Assembly: GCA_016926155.1 (NCBI GenBank)
Contig: JAFGPC010000090.1
Span: forward strand, 1-64,000
DNA length: 64,000 nucleotides
From: Sedimentisphaerales bacterium
GTDB taxonomy: Bacteria; Planctomycetota; Phycisphaerae; Sedimentisphaerales; Anaerohalosphaeraceae
Reading direction: 5' to 3'
In this document: positions 1-9,212 of the stretch, in pieces
Layout of the letters: every line of letters starts with the position of its first letter
Numbering within the stretch: the first letter of the stretch is position 1
Notes under the pieces: generated by a model
The model's database searches: none
Seen by the model: only the letters and a program-made list of their open reading frames with translations
Told to the model about the DNA's origin: nothing
Program-made: the position numbers and the translations under genes

Positions 1-2
1 AT

Positions 3-437
3 GCATTTCGCCAGCAACAGATTACCGATGTCGTGGAGGCTGTCGCCACGCAGACCCGTAAGGTCCGGCCTGGTGTGAAGATCTCGGCGGCGGTCTTTCG
101 CAACTGGCCTACCGACCGTTTCAGTATGGCCCAGGACTGGAAGCTGTGGTGTGATAAGGGGTATCTTGATTTTGTCTGCCCGATGGATTATACACCTTCC
201 AATGCCGTTTTTGAAACAATGGTCGCCAATCAATTGAAATGGGCCGGCAAGGTTCCCTGTTATCCCGGAATCGGGCTGAGTACCTGGGCCGATCCAACCG
301 ATGCAGCAAGTGTTATTGAACAGATCCAGATTACGAGGAAATACAAAACCGGAGGCTTTACGATTTTCAATTACGGACGAAACGAAGCACAACAGGTGCT
401 TGGCAATCTGGGGAAAGGAATCACGAAACCCAAATGA
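3..437 (+). CDS. GHL10-type family 10 glycosylhydrolase, C-terminal part
   Basis: The 3' end of a gene that begins before the window; the frame is open from base 3, so no start is visible. The piece holds the end of a TIM-barrel like that of the GHL10 (YngK-like) putative glycosylhydrolases: a strand with KISAAVF, then WCDKGYLDFVCPMDY, where the Asp and the PMDY stretch are typical of the last barrel strands, then a GIGLSTW strand and a GFTIFNYG strand near the end. The family is thought to act on extracellular or cell-wall glycans; the substrate cannot be read from this part. Its stop overlaps the start of the OPT transporter (ATGA), so the two are probably co-translated. The family assignment is fairly secure; the reaction is not. 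Confidence 0.7.
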   Translation, partial: AFRQQQITDVVEAVATQTRKVRPGVKISAAVFRNWPTDRFSMAQDWKLWCDKGYLDFVCPMDYTPSNAVFETMVANQLKWAGKVPCYPGIGLSTWADPTDAASVIEQIQITRKYKTGGFTIFNYGRNEAQQVLGNLGKGITKPK

Positions 438-2212
438 GCAAAGTCCAAACCTCACGAGATGAACGTGGAAGAATAATCCGTTATGGACCCTACCCGGAAC
501 TGACCCTGACCTCTGTGCTGGTCGGATATGGAATTGGTATTCTTATCGCGGTCAGCATCGGCTATGCCGCGTTGATTTTGGGTTTTTCTATTGAAGGCTC
601 AGAACTGGCGGCGATTCTTGGCTTTGGGATTCTGCGTGGATTGCTCGGGCGAAGCAGTATCATCGAAAATAATATCAACCAGACCATCGCCAGCGCTGTC
701 AATGGCGCCTCCTCCGGCTTGATGTTTACCGTGCCGGCCCTGTTTATCCTGGGGCAGACCGATTTCAATGCTGTATTAATGGTGTTTGCCTGCATTGCGG
801 GCGGCATCCTTGGTATCGCCTTCATTATCCCGTTACGCAAACAGATGATTGACTTTGAAAGGCTTACCTATCCCGGAGGAGTGGCTGTTGCTACAATTCT
901 AAAGAGTCCCGGTGCGGGAATCCGAAAAGCCCAACTCCTGCTCGTGGGAATAGCCGTTAGCGGACTGGTGCATTTCTTTTCACAATTGTGTGGATTTGAA
1001 TTGTGGAATCTGGGAGAACAGATTGGCATGCCCGACTATATGAACGGGATATGGTATGTTTCTCTCATGACGATTGGTGTTGGTTTCATCGCCGGTAAAG
1101 GAGGCGTGAGTTTCATCATTGGAGGCTTTGTCTGTTATTGGATTATCGCTCCTGCACTTGCTGCGTTCGATTTATTGCCGAGTCCTGAGGATCTGGCTGC
1201 GACGATGCAATTGGAGGAACACCTGCAGCGCAAGACAATGGCGGTCTATCTGCAAAAAGACTTGTTCCGCCCGGTCGGTATCGGCATGCTGATAGGGGGA
1301 GCGGTCACCGGGATTTTGCTGGCGTTTCCACTTATTACAAACGCCATCCGAAGCATGCAGAACGCCGCTCGAACAAAGACAACCCATTCACAGGATGAAA
1401 TGCCAATCAAGCTGCTCTATATCGGAATAGTGGGAGCCACCATCCTGTTGTTCGTTACGGCGATTGCCAGCGTCCAGGAGATGGGTTGGATTCGTGGTGG
1501 AATCATGGCCGTGCTCGGTACGTTGTGGATCTGGATAGCCGGAGTCGTATTATCCGAATGCATCGGTCGAACCAATTGGTCTCCGTTGAGTGGAATGACG
1601 CTGATCGCCGTAACTCTCCTGATTCTTATCGCCAAAGACCTCGGGGATACACCCGCGATCCTTTCCTCCATCGTTGTCGGAGCGGCAGCCTGTGTGGCAA
1701 TGAGCCAGGCCACCGATCTGATGCTGGACCTTAAAACGGGATATCTGGTCGGCGCATCACCGCGAAAACAGCAGATAGGACAGTTCCTGGCGACATGGCT
1801 GGGCCCCATTGTCGTGATGGGTCTCATTTTTGTCCTACATAAAGCGTACACGCTGGGCAGCGAGAAACTGCCGGCGCCGCAAGCTGGTGTATTGGCGGGC
1901 ATGATCCGTGGTATGCTGGATGGAGCAGCGCCTGTGCAGAAATACGCAGCCGGCGCAGGATTGGGGGCCCTGCTCAGCGCCAGCGGGATTGGCGGGCTAG
2001 GTATCCTTGTCGGTTTGGGTTTCTACCTGCCATTTCACACTGTTTTAACCTACAGCATTGGAACTGTGCTTCGAGTTGTTACCGACTGGCGAAAAGGAGT
2101 TCGATTCAGCGAAGAGATTGGGATTCCGATTGCTGCCGGATTTATTGTGGGAGAGGCGCTGGTGGGTGTTGGATTTGCATTATATCATATTATTAAAGGA
2201 ATGGTATCTTGA
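434..2212 (+). CDS. OPT-family oligopeptide transporter
   Basis: 592 residues with about fourteen hydrophobic segments spread over the whole length, the pattern of the OPT family, secondary carriers that import small peptides or metal chelates in symport with protons. The N-terminal part, with PELTLTSVLVGYGIGI and the ILGFGILRG and NNINQTIASA stretches, is characteristic of prokaryotic OPT proteins. The start ATG lies inside the stop of the glycosylhydrolase gene. A small membrane protein and an exported papain-like aminopeptidase follow directly, which suggests that peptides released outside are taken up here. Transported substrate is inferred from the family and neighbours only. Confidence 0.9.
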   Translation: MSKVQTSRDERGRIIRYGPYPELTLTSVLVGYGIGILIAVSIGYAALILGFSIEGSELAAILGFGILRGLLGRSSIIENNINQTIASAVNGASSGLMFTVPALFILGQTDFNAVLMVFACIAGGILGIAFIIPLRKQMIDFERLTYPGGVAVATILKSPGAGIRKAQLLLVGIAVSGLVHFFSQLCGFELWNLGEQIGMPDYMNGIWYVSLMTIGVGFIAGKGGVSFIIGGFVCYWIIAPALAAFDLLPSPEDLAATMQLEEHLQRKTMAVYLQKDLFRPVGIGMLIGGAVTGILLAFPLITNAIRSMQNAARTKTTHSQDEMPIKLLYIGIVGATILLFVTAIASVQEMGWIRGGIMAVLGTLWIWIAGVVLSECIGRTNWSPLSGMTLIAVTLLILIAKDLGDTPAILSSIVVGAAACVAMSQATDLMLDLKTGYLVGASPRKQQIGQFLATWLGPIVVMGLIFVLHKAYTLGSEKLPAPQAGVLAGMIRGMLDGAAPVQKYAAGAGLGALLSASGIGGLGILVGLGFYLPFHTVLTYSIGTVLRVVTDWRKGVRFSEEIGIPIAAGFIVGEALVGVGFALYHIIKGMVS

Positions 2213-2775
2213 AAATGACAGGTTTTCTGTTGATTGCTGCAGGATTTATCGGTGGAGCGATGGCTGCAGTGTGGAACAAGGATACAATCCAATGGTCTTA
2301 TTTTGCTCCGGTGGTGGGAATTGGTGTTTTGGGTGTAATCGTTGCTCGACTTGGTCACCGTCAAACCCATCGTAGTGAAGAACGGCTGACCGCCAACATA
2401 CAGGCCGTCCAAACGAGTCTGACCAATATTGTTTCACAGGTAGAGGCGATCCATAATCAGAAGGCGTCTGTCAGTCCGTATGATGTGCGTCACAGGATTG
2501 ATGAGATGGTTTCCATGGATCTTTCCGTCTTTGTGGAGGCCAGGCAGAGTATCGCTCATGTCCATGGCCTTGCGTCATATGCCGATGTGATGAGTGAATT
2601 CGCCGCCGCCGAACGCTACCTTAATCGTGTATGGAGCGCCTCGGCTGACGGGTATATTGACGAGGTCAATGAATATCTGGATCGCTCTCTGAATCAATTT
2701 CGGATCGCCCTGGAAAAACTTACACTTTTAAGGCAAAAAGATTATAATAGCATTGGAACAGTGGGTACTAAGTGA
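2209..2775 (+). CDS. small membrane-anchored protein with soluble helical tail
   Basis: Unrecognised. The protein has two hydrophobic segments (about residues 4-20 and 30-46) followed by a soluble, mostly helical region of about 130 residues with heptad-like spacing that may form a coiled coil. The likely start is TTG at 2209, eight bases after AAAGGA and overlapping the OPT stop; the next ATG at 2215 would sit about fourteen bases from that site. It lies between the OPT transporter and the peptidase and is translationally coupled to the former, so an accessory role for the transporter is possible. No function is claimed. Confidence 0.75.
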   Translation: MKMTGFLLIAAGFIGGAMAAVWNKDTIQWSYFAPVVGIGVLGVIVARLGHRQTHRSEERLTANIQAVQTSLTNIVSQVEAIHNQKASVSPYDVRHRIDEMVSMDLSVFVEARQSIAHVHGLASYADVMSEFAAAERYLNRVWSASADGYIDEVNEYLDRSLNQFRIALEKLTLLRQKDYNSIGTVGTK

Positions 2776-2794
2776 ATGTCTCGGAGGGTGTGAT

Positions 2795-4186
2795 ATGAAG
2801 TCGATACCGTATTCGATCATAGTTTTTTGTTTTATCGGTTCGGTTATTTATGCCGGTCCCGGGGGCCTCAGTGAAGAATTTCTCGACAAGACTCAGTCTT
2901 CCTATCGCATGGATCCGCATACCCGTGCGATGTACAACGCCATTACCAACAATAATATCACCGACCTGGCCCTGAATCGGGAATTGTTACGGGAGCATAA
3001 TGACCTATTCAGCCATAAGATCAAGACCAAGGGAATCACCAACCAGAAATCGTCCGGCCGGTGCTGGCTTTTTGCCGCTTTGAATACATTGCGTCCGAAA
3101 GTGATTAAAGAGCACAAATTCAAGGAATTTGAATTATCGCAAAACCACCTGGCTTTCTGGGACAAGCTGGAAAAGGCCAATGCCTTTCTAGAGCGTATCA
3201 TTGAGATGCGGGATCGGGATTGCCTGGATCGCGAAATGGAGATCCTGCTTCGAAATCCCGTCCCTGACGGTGGTTGGTGGGAAGGGGCTGTAGCCCTGAT
3301 CGAAAAATATGGAGTCGTACCCAAGGACATCATGCCCGAGACCAACAGTTCAGAGAGTACCTCGGCCATGAACCAACTCCTGAGTCAGAAACTCCGCTCG
3401 TCCGCATCCCGCCTGCGCAAATTCCATCAGCAGGGTAAAGAAGTTGCCGTCCTCCGCAACGAAAAGGAAAAGGTGTTGAAGGACGTATATCGCATGCTGG
3501 CGATGAACTTGGGCATGCCTCCCCAGAAGTTCGAATGGCGTTATGAAGATGCCAATTCCATCGTCACCGATGTCCGTACATTTACTCCGAAGGAATTCTA
3601 CAGTGAATTTGTCGGTCTCGAACTGGGTGAGTATGTTAATGTTTTCAGCGATCCATCCAAGGAATATGGCCGGTATTACCGCATGCGAATGACCAGTAAT
3701 ATGTACGACAAAGGCGATGTACATTTTGCCAATGTGTCTGTCAAGATTCTTAAAAAGATCGCTTACACCTGCGTGCTCGATGATGAGCCGATCTGGTTTG
3801 CCTGCGACATGGGTAAGGATCAGAACAGCAAACTGGGCATCATGGCGGCCAATCTCTATGATTACGACAGTATCTATCGTATGGATATGCGGCTAAGCAA
3901 GGCCGAAATGGCTTTGTATCGGCATGGTGTTCCCAATCATGCCATGGTTTTTGTCGGTGTGGATATTCAGGATGACAAGCCGGTCAAATGGCTTGTAGAG
4001 AACAGTTGGGGCTCTGATAAAGGGGCCAAAGGCTACTGGACGCTGTATGATGATTGGTTTGACAAACATGTCTACTGTGTGATCGCAAAAAGGAGCGATA
4101 TCCCGGAAAAAGTACAGAAGATTTACGATCAGGAGCCGATCGTTTTGCCTCCCTGGGATCCAATGTTTGCTGCATTCTGGAATTAA
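2795..4186 (+). CDS. exported bleomycin hydrolase / PepC-like C1 aminopeptidase
   Basis: 463 residues of the papain-fold bleomycin hydrolase family (peptidase C1B), which trims amino acids from peptide N-termini. The catalytic triad is visible: Cys90 in QKSSGRCW, His382 in PNHAMVFVG and Asn403 in VENSWG. Unlike most family members, which are cytosolic, it begins with a signal peptide: Lys3, a hydrophobic run IIVFCFIGSVIYA and a likely cut near residue 20. The ATG at 2795 is chosen because GGAGG lies eight bases before it and the signal peptide starts there; an in-frame ATG at 2753 lies inside the previous gene. It closes the OPT operon, consistent with periplasmic peptide trimming. A 189-base gap follows and holds the pilT promoter. 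Confidence 0.9.
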   Translation: MKSIPYSIIVFCFIGSVIYAGPGGLSEEFLDKTQSSYRMDPHTRAMYNAITNNNITDLALNRELLREHNDLFSHKIKTKGITNQKSSGRCWLFAALNTLRPKVIKEHKFKEFELSQNHLAFWDKLEKANAFLERIIEMRDRDCLDREMEILLRNPVPDGGWWEGAVALIEKYGVVPKDIMPETNSSESTSAMNQLLSQKLRSSASRLRKFHQQGKEVAVLRNEKEKVLKDVYRMLAMNLGMPPQKFEWRYEDANSIVTDVRTFTPKEFYSEFVGLELGEYVNVFSDPSKEYGRYYRMRMTSNMYDKGDVHFANVSVKILKKIAYTCVLDDEPIWFACDMGKDQNSKLGIMAANLYDYDSIYRMDMRLSKAEMALYRHGVPNHAMVFVGVDIQDDKPVKWLVENSWGSDKGAKGYWTLYDDWFDKHVYCVIAKRSDIPEKVQKIYDQEPIVLPPWDPMFAAFWN

Positions 4187-4321
4187 CGCTGGTTTTTCAG
4201 GCTTAAATATATCATCGACGGATTCTGCAAAAGCACGGCAGGTTTATCTCTATTTTTAACAAACAGTTCCCCTGCGCGTCTTATCTGCGCCGGAGTGATC
4301 GGTCCGGAAAAGAAAGGGATT

Positions 4322-4350
4322 TTGCCTTTTCCCAGGCGAGGTGGTACAAT
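4322..4350 (+). promoter_or_regulatory. sigma-70-type promoter of the pilT-like operon
   Basis: A -35 box TTGCCT (4322-4327), a spacer of exactly 17 bases and a -10 box TACAAT (4345-4350). Transcription would start near 4357, leaving a leader of about 28 bases before the ATG at 4385. Assigned by eye from the consensus. Confidence 0.6.
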
Positions 4351-4384
4351 CCTATAAAATCAAATTTCAGAAGGCGTGAAACGT

Positions 4385-5539
4385 ATGGAATCAAAATATT
4401 CTGTGGATGCCAAGGTATATCCTGCCGGAGGCGGGGTCAAGCTGAGCATGACTGACATGATGGCCTATTTTGAGAAGCAGGGTGCAATGCGTGTCTCGGA
4501 TCTGCATATCAAAATTGGGGCCGTCCCTGCTTATCGTATCGACGGTGATCTGGTCAAGCTCAAAGGGGAAATGATTACGCCGGAACTGGCCGAGCAGCTT
4601 CTATTTTCTCTGCTGACCGAGCCGGAGATTGAAAAGGTCCTGGCCCATGAAGATCTGGACTGTTCGTACCAGTTTGGCACACTCCAGTTCCGCATCAATA
4701 TCTTTCATGATAACGACGGGCTGGCCGGAGCCATCCGAGCCCTGGGGATGGATATCCCCCGTCCGCAGAATGTCGGATTTCCCAACGATGTATGGCGAGA
4801 TATTGTTCGTCGAAAACATGGATTGGTTCTTTTCACGGGGATCACCGGGGCGGGCAAGAGCACAACCATCGCCTCGCTCATCGAGCGGATCAATGAAGAT
4901 CGGGCCTGTCGGATCATTACCCTGGAAGATCCCATCGAATATATCTTCAAACAAAAAAACAGCATGATCAGTCAGCGTGAGGTCGGGCGGGATGTACCAC
5001 ATTTTGCGGATGGATTACGGGCGATGATGCGAGAGGATCCGGATGTGATCTTCGTCGGCGAAATGCGCGACTCGGAGACTGTTTCGATGACTCTGACGGC
5101 CGCCGAGACCGGCCATCTGGTCTTTTCCACCCTGCACACACGTGACTCGATCGGCTCGATTACACGTATCTTGGACTTTTTCCCTCCCGGCCGACAGGAG
5201 GAAGTCTCCAATCAGTTATCTCTTGGTCTGGCTTATGTGATCTCCCAGAAACTGATTCCTCGCAAAGATGGCAAAGGCCGTGTCGTGGCCATGGAAATTC
5301 TCAACAGTAACTATGCGGTTGCCAATTTAATTCGTAAGAGCAAGGTGGAGCAGATCTATTCGATCATTCAGACCAAAACCCGCAATCAGCCTGATGAAAA
5401 AATGATCACCTTGGAACGGCATCTGGCGCGACTGGTCAAAGGGGGTGTGATTGACCTGCTCGAAGCTCAGAAATGGGCCAACGATCTGAACAGTTTTGTT
5501 GATGCCATGAAAGGAGATGCCGATATAGCGGTTAGCTGA
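4385..5539 (+). CDS. pilT: PilT/PilU-type pilus retraction ATPase
   Basis: 384 residues of the PilT branch of secretion ATPases, hexameric motors that depolymerise type IV pili at the inner membrane. The Walker A motif GITGAGKST is at about residues 152-160. The Asp box RIITLEDPIEYI, the Walker B region DPDVIFVGEMRD and the His box FSTLHTRDS follow in the usual order. The N-terminal PAS-like domain contains SDLHIKIG, as in PilT. I chose ATG 4385, ten bases after AGAAGG, over GTG 4376, which touches that site. The first 25 residues extend beyond the usual N-terminus. Two zinc-ribbon membrane proteins and arfB follow closely. PilT and PilU cannot be told apart here; a prepilin gene lies at 18.0 kb. 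Confidence 0.9.
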   Translation: MESKYSVDAKVYPAGGGVKLSMTDMMAYFEKQGAMRVSDLHIKIGAVPAYRIDGDLVKLKGEMITPELAEQLLFSLLTEPEIEKVLAHEDLDCSYQFGTLQFRINIFHDNDGLAGAIRALGMDIPRPQNVGFPNDVWRDIVRRKHGLVLFTGITGAGKSTTIASLIERINEDRACRIITLEDPIEYIFKQKNSMISQREVGRDVPHFADGLRAMMREDPDVIFVGEMRDSETVSMTLTAAETGHLVFSTLHTRDSIGSITRILDFFPPGRQEEVSNQLSLGLAYVISQKLIPRKDGKGRVVAMEILNSNYAVANLIRKSKVEQIYSIIQTKTRNQPDEKMITLERHLARLVKGGVIDLLEAQKWANDLNSFVDAMKGDADIAVS

Positions 5540-5545
5540 TCAGCC

Positions 5546-6505
5546 ATGGCGACGATCACATTCGATTGTCCGGGTTGCGGGGGGATTTGCGGCTTTGACA
5601 GCAAGCACGCAGGTCGTCGTGCGCGATGTACCCGCTGTCAACAGCGTTTTATTGTCCCCGAGTTCAACGGACAGCCGGCGCAAAAGGTAAAATCCGATGA
5701 GGAAGAAGACCAGGCCGTCGGAGGTTTTTATCATGCGCTGTTTGTTGATAATATCAAAGCGTTTTTTCGTACATCCAGTACTACGCCTGTGGTATGGATA
5801 ACTGTACTTACAATTGTACGATTCACTGTCCGGCATATGAATTATTTCCTTTCGGTGTATGTGAAGGCCACGGGTAAGATGGCTACTCTGCCCCTGCCTT
5901 TCGGTTTGGCGGTATCGATCTTTCTGACCGGATGCATGCTTCGTTATTATATGGATCTGGCAAGAAGCGTTGCGTTTGAGGAAGATGCCATGCCCGATGC
6001 CGAGTTCAATTCTCCGGTCCGCTTTACGACTTCTACTTTTAGCGCCCTTTATTCTTTACTTGTGATTGTCTTTATCGTTTGCATTCCGATTCTAGTGGTC
6101 TATCTGGGGCTGCGGGGATTAGGATTTTTAAGCGGTGACGAAGATGGTTGGGTTTCGATTGTCAGTTGGATCGGTCTGGGAATCAGCGCTGTTCCCGGCT
6201 TGTTTCTTTTTGGGGTATTCTTTCTTGTGGCTGCTGTGATGGAGGATCTTACGATGGTTTTTGATCCGCGAGTTCTGTTTCGTCCGATTCGCAAGGCATT
6301 TGGCCCGTATCTGGTCCTGATGTTGACTGTTGTTCCGATTCTGGTATTGCATAGCTGGACCTTTGGTTTTGGGTGGAACCGTCAGGTTGAGCCGGTTACC
6401 CTCATCGTTCAAGCGGTCGGGGTGATCCTGTTGTCTGTCTGGACATTGGCCACAGCCCGTGGCATCGGATTGTTCTATCGACACTATGGATGTTACATGA
6501 CATGA
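5546..6505 (+). CDS. zinc-ribbon membrane protein (paralogue 1)
   Basis: 319 residues. Residues 8-36 form a four-cysteine zinc ribbon, CPGCGGICGF then ARCTRCQQRF, of the MJ0042 type frequent in planctomycetes. A charged linker follows, then about six membrane segments beginning near residue 80. The next gene encodes a clear paralogue with the same order of parts, and both keep a GGFYHA/GGFFSA motif after the linker and a RKAFGPY/YKAFGPY motif before the last segments. The start ATG is seven bases after the pilT stop, so the genes should be co-transcribed. Function unknown; position suggests a link to the pilus machine or simply to the envelope. Confidence 0.8.
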   Translation: MATITFDCPGCGGICGFDSKHAGRRARCTRCQQRFIVPEFNGQPAQKVKSDEEEDQAVGGFYHALFVDNIKAFFRTSSTTPVVWITVLTIVRFTVRHMNYFLSVYVKATGKMATLPLPFGLAVSIFLTGCMLRYYMDLARSVAFEEDAMPDAEFNSPVRFTTSTFSALYSLLVIVFIVCIPILVVYLGLRGLGFLSGDEDGWVSIVSWIGLGISAVPGLFLFGVFFLVAAVMEDLTMVFDPRVLFRPIRKAFGPYLVLMLTVVPILVLHSWTFGFGWNRQVEPVTLIVQAVGVILLSVWTLATARGIGLFYRHYGCYMT

Positions 6506-7437
6506 CAGACCGGGACCGACAAAGAGATACGATCACGTTTCATTGTCCGCACTGTGACAATCTATGTGCATTTCCGTCGGACTGTGCCGGTCGTCGGGCT
6601 CGATGCATGAAATGCGACCAACGTTTTTTTATTCCGGATCGAGACGATGCTATACCCAGTAAGGTCTCCAAGCGTCATGAAGAGCCGTTGGGGGGATTCT
6701 TTTCGGCTGTCTTTGTCCGAACGTGGAGCGTGTTCCTTCGACGTGGAAGTGTTACCATGCTTGTCTTTCTGCTCTTTCTGGTAACTGTGCGGCATTTTCT
6801 GGATGGGGCCGACTGGAGCATTCAACTGCCGGGTTTTACCCTCCACCTGCCGGTCGGCTGGATTGTCATATTCCTTACGTGGGGTATGCAGGCATGGTTT
6901 TATATGGAGGTGATAGGGACGACCTTTTTAGATGAGGATGAGCTGCTGGAAAGCGAGTTGGGCGGTGGATTGGACTTTCTCTGGACGGTCATCAAATCGA
7001 TCTACCTGTACATCTGTGCGTTTCTGGTGTCAGTAATGCCATTTGTCCTGCTGGCCAACGGGCTACGGATCATCGGATTGGACTGGAAGTGGCTGCTGTA
7101 TCCTCTGCCATGGCTGGGTTTGCTGACGTTGCCGCTGGTGCTTCTGATTTTATCGACCGGACAGGAATTGTATCAGGTCTTTCGTCTGGACCAGATCTTC
7201 GTGCCGATTTACAAAGCGTTCGGACCGTATATTGTGGTGGTGGTGCTGGTGCTGTTTGCTGTTGCAGTCGAATGGCTTACAAAAACCAAAGGTCGGCTGG
7301 TCGAACCTTCCAAATGGACCGTTTGGTTACATTTGGCCGGTAATATTGTCGCCGCCCTGCTGAATGTCTTCGCCATGCGGGCTATTGGCCTGTTTGGACG
7401 TCATTATGAGTGTTACCTGCCCTGGCTCAAGGAGTAA
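6502..7437 (+). CDS. zinc-ribbon membrane protein (paralogue 2)
   Basis: 311 residues with the same layout as the preceding gene: a four-cysteine ribbon (CPHCDNLCAF, then ARCMKCDQRF) and about six membrane helices. The ATG at 6502 overlaps the previous stop as ATGA and is preferred to the in-frame ATG at 6490. The pair probably arose by tandem duplication, but they have diverged a good deal outside the ribbon, the GG motif and the KAFGPY motif. Two such proteins in a row could form a heteromeric membrane unit; this is speculation. Confidence 0.8.
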   Translation: MTDRDRQRDTITFHCPHCDNLCAFPSDCAGRRARCMKCDQRFFIPDRDDAIPSKVSKRHEEPLGGFFSAVFVRTWSVFLRRGSVTMLVFLLFLVTVRHFLDGADWSIQLPGFTLHLPVGWIVIFLTWGMQAWFYMEVIGTTFLDEDELLESELGGGLDFLWTVIKSIYLYICAFLVSVMPFVLLANGLRIIGLDWKWLLYPLPWLGLLTLPLVLLILSTGQELYQVFRLDQIFVPIYKAFGPYIVVVVLVLFAVAVEWLTKTKGRLVEPSKWTVWLHLAGNIVAALLNVFAMRAIGLFGRHYECYLPWLKE

Positions 7438-7441
7438 TGGA

Positions 7442-7861
7442 ATGATACAACTGGGTAACGGCATTGTTATTGAAGAGCGTTGGCTTTCCTTTGCCTTTTC
7501 TCGTAGCTCCGGGCCGGGTGGCCAGAATGTCAATAAGGTCAATACTCGGGTGACCGTGCTGCTGGATTTGGAAGCTTGTCCTGTTTTTACCAATTCGCAA
7601 AAGAGCCGGATTCGCAGGCGACTGTCCACTCGGATCGACGGACGGGACCAATTGATGGTCTCCTCTCAAAAGTTTCGTACACAGAGGGCCAATCGTAATG
7701 CCGCCCTTGACCGACTTACCGAACTGCTGAACGAGGCCTTGAAAAAACGTGCCCCACGAAAAAAGACCCGACCTTCTCGATCCGCTATTGAAAGACGTTT
7801 GCAGGATAAAAAACACCGCGGTCAGATCAAGCAATCCCGTTCTTATCCGGGAAAAGAATAG
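7442..7861 (+). CDS. arfB: alternative ribosome-rescue factor / peptidyl-tRNA hydrolase ArfB
   Basis: 139 residues of the YaeJ/ArfB family, which enters stalled ribosomes lacking a stop codon and cuts the peptidyl-tRNA ester. The release-factor motif GGQ is at residues 26-28 in SSGPGGQNVNK, followed by NTRVTVLLDL. The C-terminal tail is very rich in Lys and Arg (KKRAPRKKTR and later), as needed to fill the empty mRNA channel. The ATG at 7442 follows AAGGAG and is just after the previous stop; a longer frame from 7364 would overlap the upstream gene. It converges on the MalY gene across 59 bases. Confidence 0.93.
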   Translation: MIQLGNGIVIEERWLSFAFSRSSGPGGQNVNKVNTRVTVLLDLEACPVFTNSQKSRIRRRLSTRIDGRDQLMVSSQKFRTQRANRNAALDRLTELLNEALKKRAPRKKTRPSRSAIERRLQDKKHRGQIKQSRSYPGKE

Positions 7862-7920
7862 ATCTCCCCTTTTCATTTCAATATCACAAGACAGCTATTT
7901 CCCATCCGCTTTGGATTCGG

Positions 7921-9066
7921 CTAAATCTTTGCGAGAGCGGATCGGATGCGGTGTAAACCTTCCTTCAACCTGCTTTGAGGGCAGCCGAAATTGAGCCGGA
8001 CATAACCCGGCCCGTCGAATTCGCTTCCGTCCTGCAGACCCACCCCGGCCTGTTCGAAGAATGCCATAGGATCGGGTAGATTCATCGCTTGCACATCAAT
8101 CCATGCCAGATATGTCGCTGCCGGAGCGATCATGGACAAGCCGGGGGTTTCCTTGACCGTTTTGACGATGAGGTCACGATTGGATCGTAGATAGGCCAAC
8201 AGTTCCTGACGCCATGGCTCGCAATCCCGATAAGCCGTAAGACAAGCTATATATCCCAGGGCATTGACATGCGGGACAATGCCGGCCCGAGCTGTGGAAA
8301 AACAGTGTCGCAGATCGGGGTTCGGGGTAATCGCAAAGCCACAATTAAGCCCCGGTAGATTAAACGTCTTGGCCGGTGACATGAGGGTTACGGTGTGAGC
8401 GGCGATTTCTTCACTGATCGAGGCAGTTGGTCTGTGGCGGATATCCTCTAAAATGAGGTCGCAGTGGATCTCATCCGAGCAGATCAGGATGTTGTTCTCG
8501 ATACAGATTCGGGCCAGAGATTCCAGCTTGTCTGGGGGAAAAACCGCTCCGACTGGATTGTGTGGATTACACAGAAGCAGAACTTTCGTCCGTGGCGTGA
8601 TTCGACTACGAAACGCATCCAGATCAAAGGTGTATTGACTGTCTTCCATCGTCAATGGACAGCGAACCAATTGGAGGTTTGACAGTTTCGGTGCTGACAG
8701 AAACGGCGGATACACCGGCGTGAAGGTGATTACTTCATCCCCGCTTTGTCCAAACGCCCGGCACATCACATGTAGAGCAGGCACCAGACCGGGCAGCCAG
8801 ACAATCCAGTCGGGCCGGATCGCCCAGTTATAGTGTTCTGCGCACCATTGAATAATGATATTGGAAAGGTCTTCCGGAGGCAGGGCGTACCCGAACACCT
8901 CATGTTCGATTCGCTTGTACAAGGCATCAATAATCGGTGGTGCGGAAGCAAAATCCATATCCGCCACCCACATCGGAATCACATCCTGCCCGCAATACTT
9001 TCCCCACTTGAGGCTGTCACTGTCTTGTCGATCAATCACTTTGTCAAAGTCATATCGTTTGCTCAT
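7921..9066 (-). CDS. MalY/PatB-family PLP-dependent C-S lyase or aminotransferase
   Basis: 381 residues, the usual length for MalY/PatB fold-type I PLP enzymes (cystathionine beta-lyase activity). The cofactor lysine is Lys233 in SPAKTFNLPGL; NPHNPVGAVF and SDEIHCDLIL are the conserved motifs that bind the cofactor ring. The start MSKRYDFDK matches the family N-terminus; the frame continues upstream as unconserved residues, so 9066 is preferred. It is divergent from the sodium:solute symporter. Cystathionine or cysteine lysis is the likely reaction, although some relatives are transaminases. Confidence 0.88.
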   Translation of the reverse strand: MSKRYDFDKVIDRQDSDSLKWGKYCGQDVIPMWVADMDFASAPPIIDALYKRIEHEVFGYALPPEDLSNIIIQWCAEHYNWAIRPDWIVWLPGLVPALHVMCRAFGQSGDEVITFTPVYPPFLSAPKLSNLQLVRCPLTMEDSQYTFDLDAFRSRITPRTKVLLLCNPHNPVGAVFPPDKLESLARICIENNILICSDEIHCDLILEDIRHRPTASISEEIAAHTVTLMSPAKTFNLPGLNCGFAITPNPDLRHCFSTARAGIVPHVNALGYIACLTAYRDCEPWRQELLAYLRSNRDLIVKTVKETPGLSMIAPAATYLAWIDVQAMNLPDPMAFFEQAGVGLQDGSEFDGPGYVRLNFGCPQSRLKEGLHRIRSALAKI

Positions 9067-9212
9067 GGCTAAGGAGACTACGCGGAATCGGCCGTAAATG
9101 CAACCACTCGAATCCAAAGAAGGCTTTGATTTCTCTTGCAGATACGTTAGAATTCCGCCCGGTACTACTAGGCCGATGTGATTGTTTAACCGGTTATAGG
9201 AAAGGTGAAACA

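Noticed and set aside
562-840. Minus-strand frame inside the OPT gene
   Set aside because: Lies wholly in a well-supported gene on the other strand; no ribosome site.
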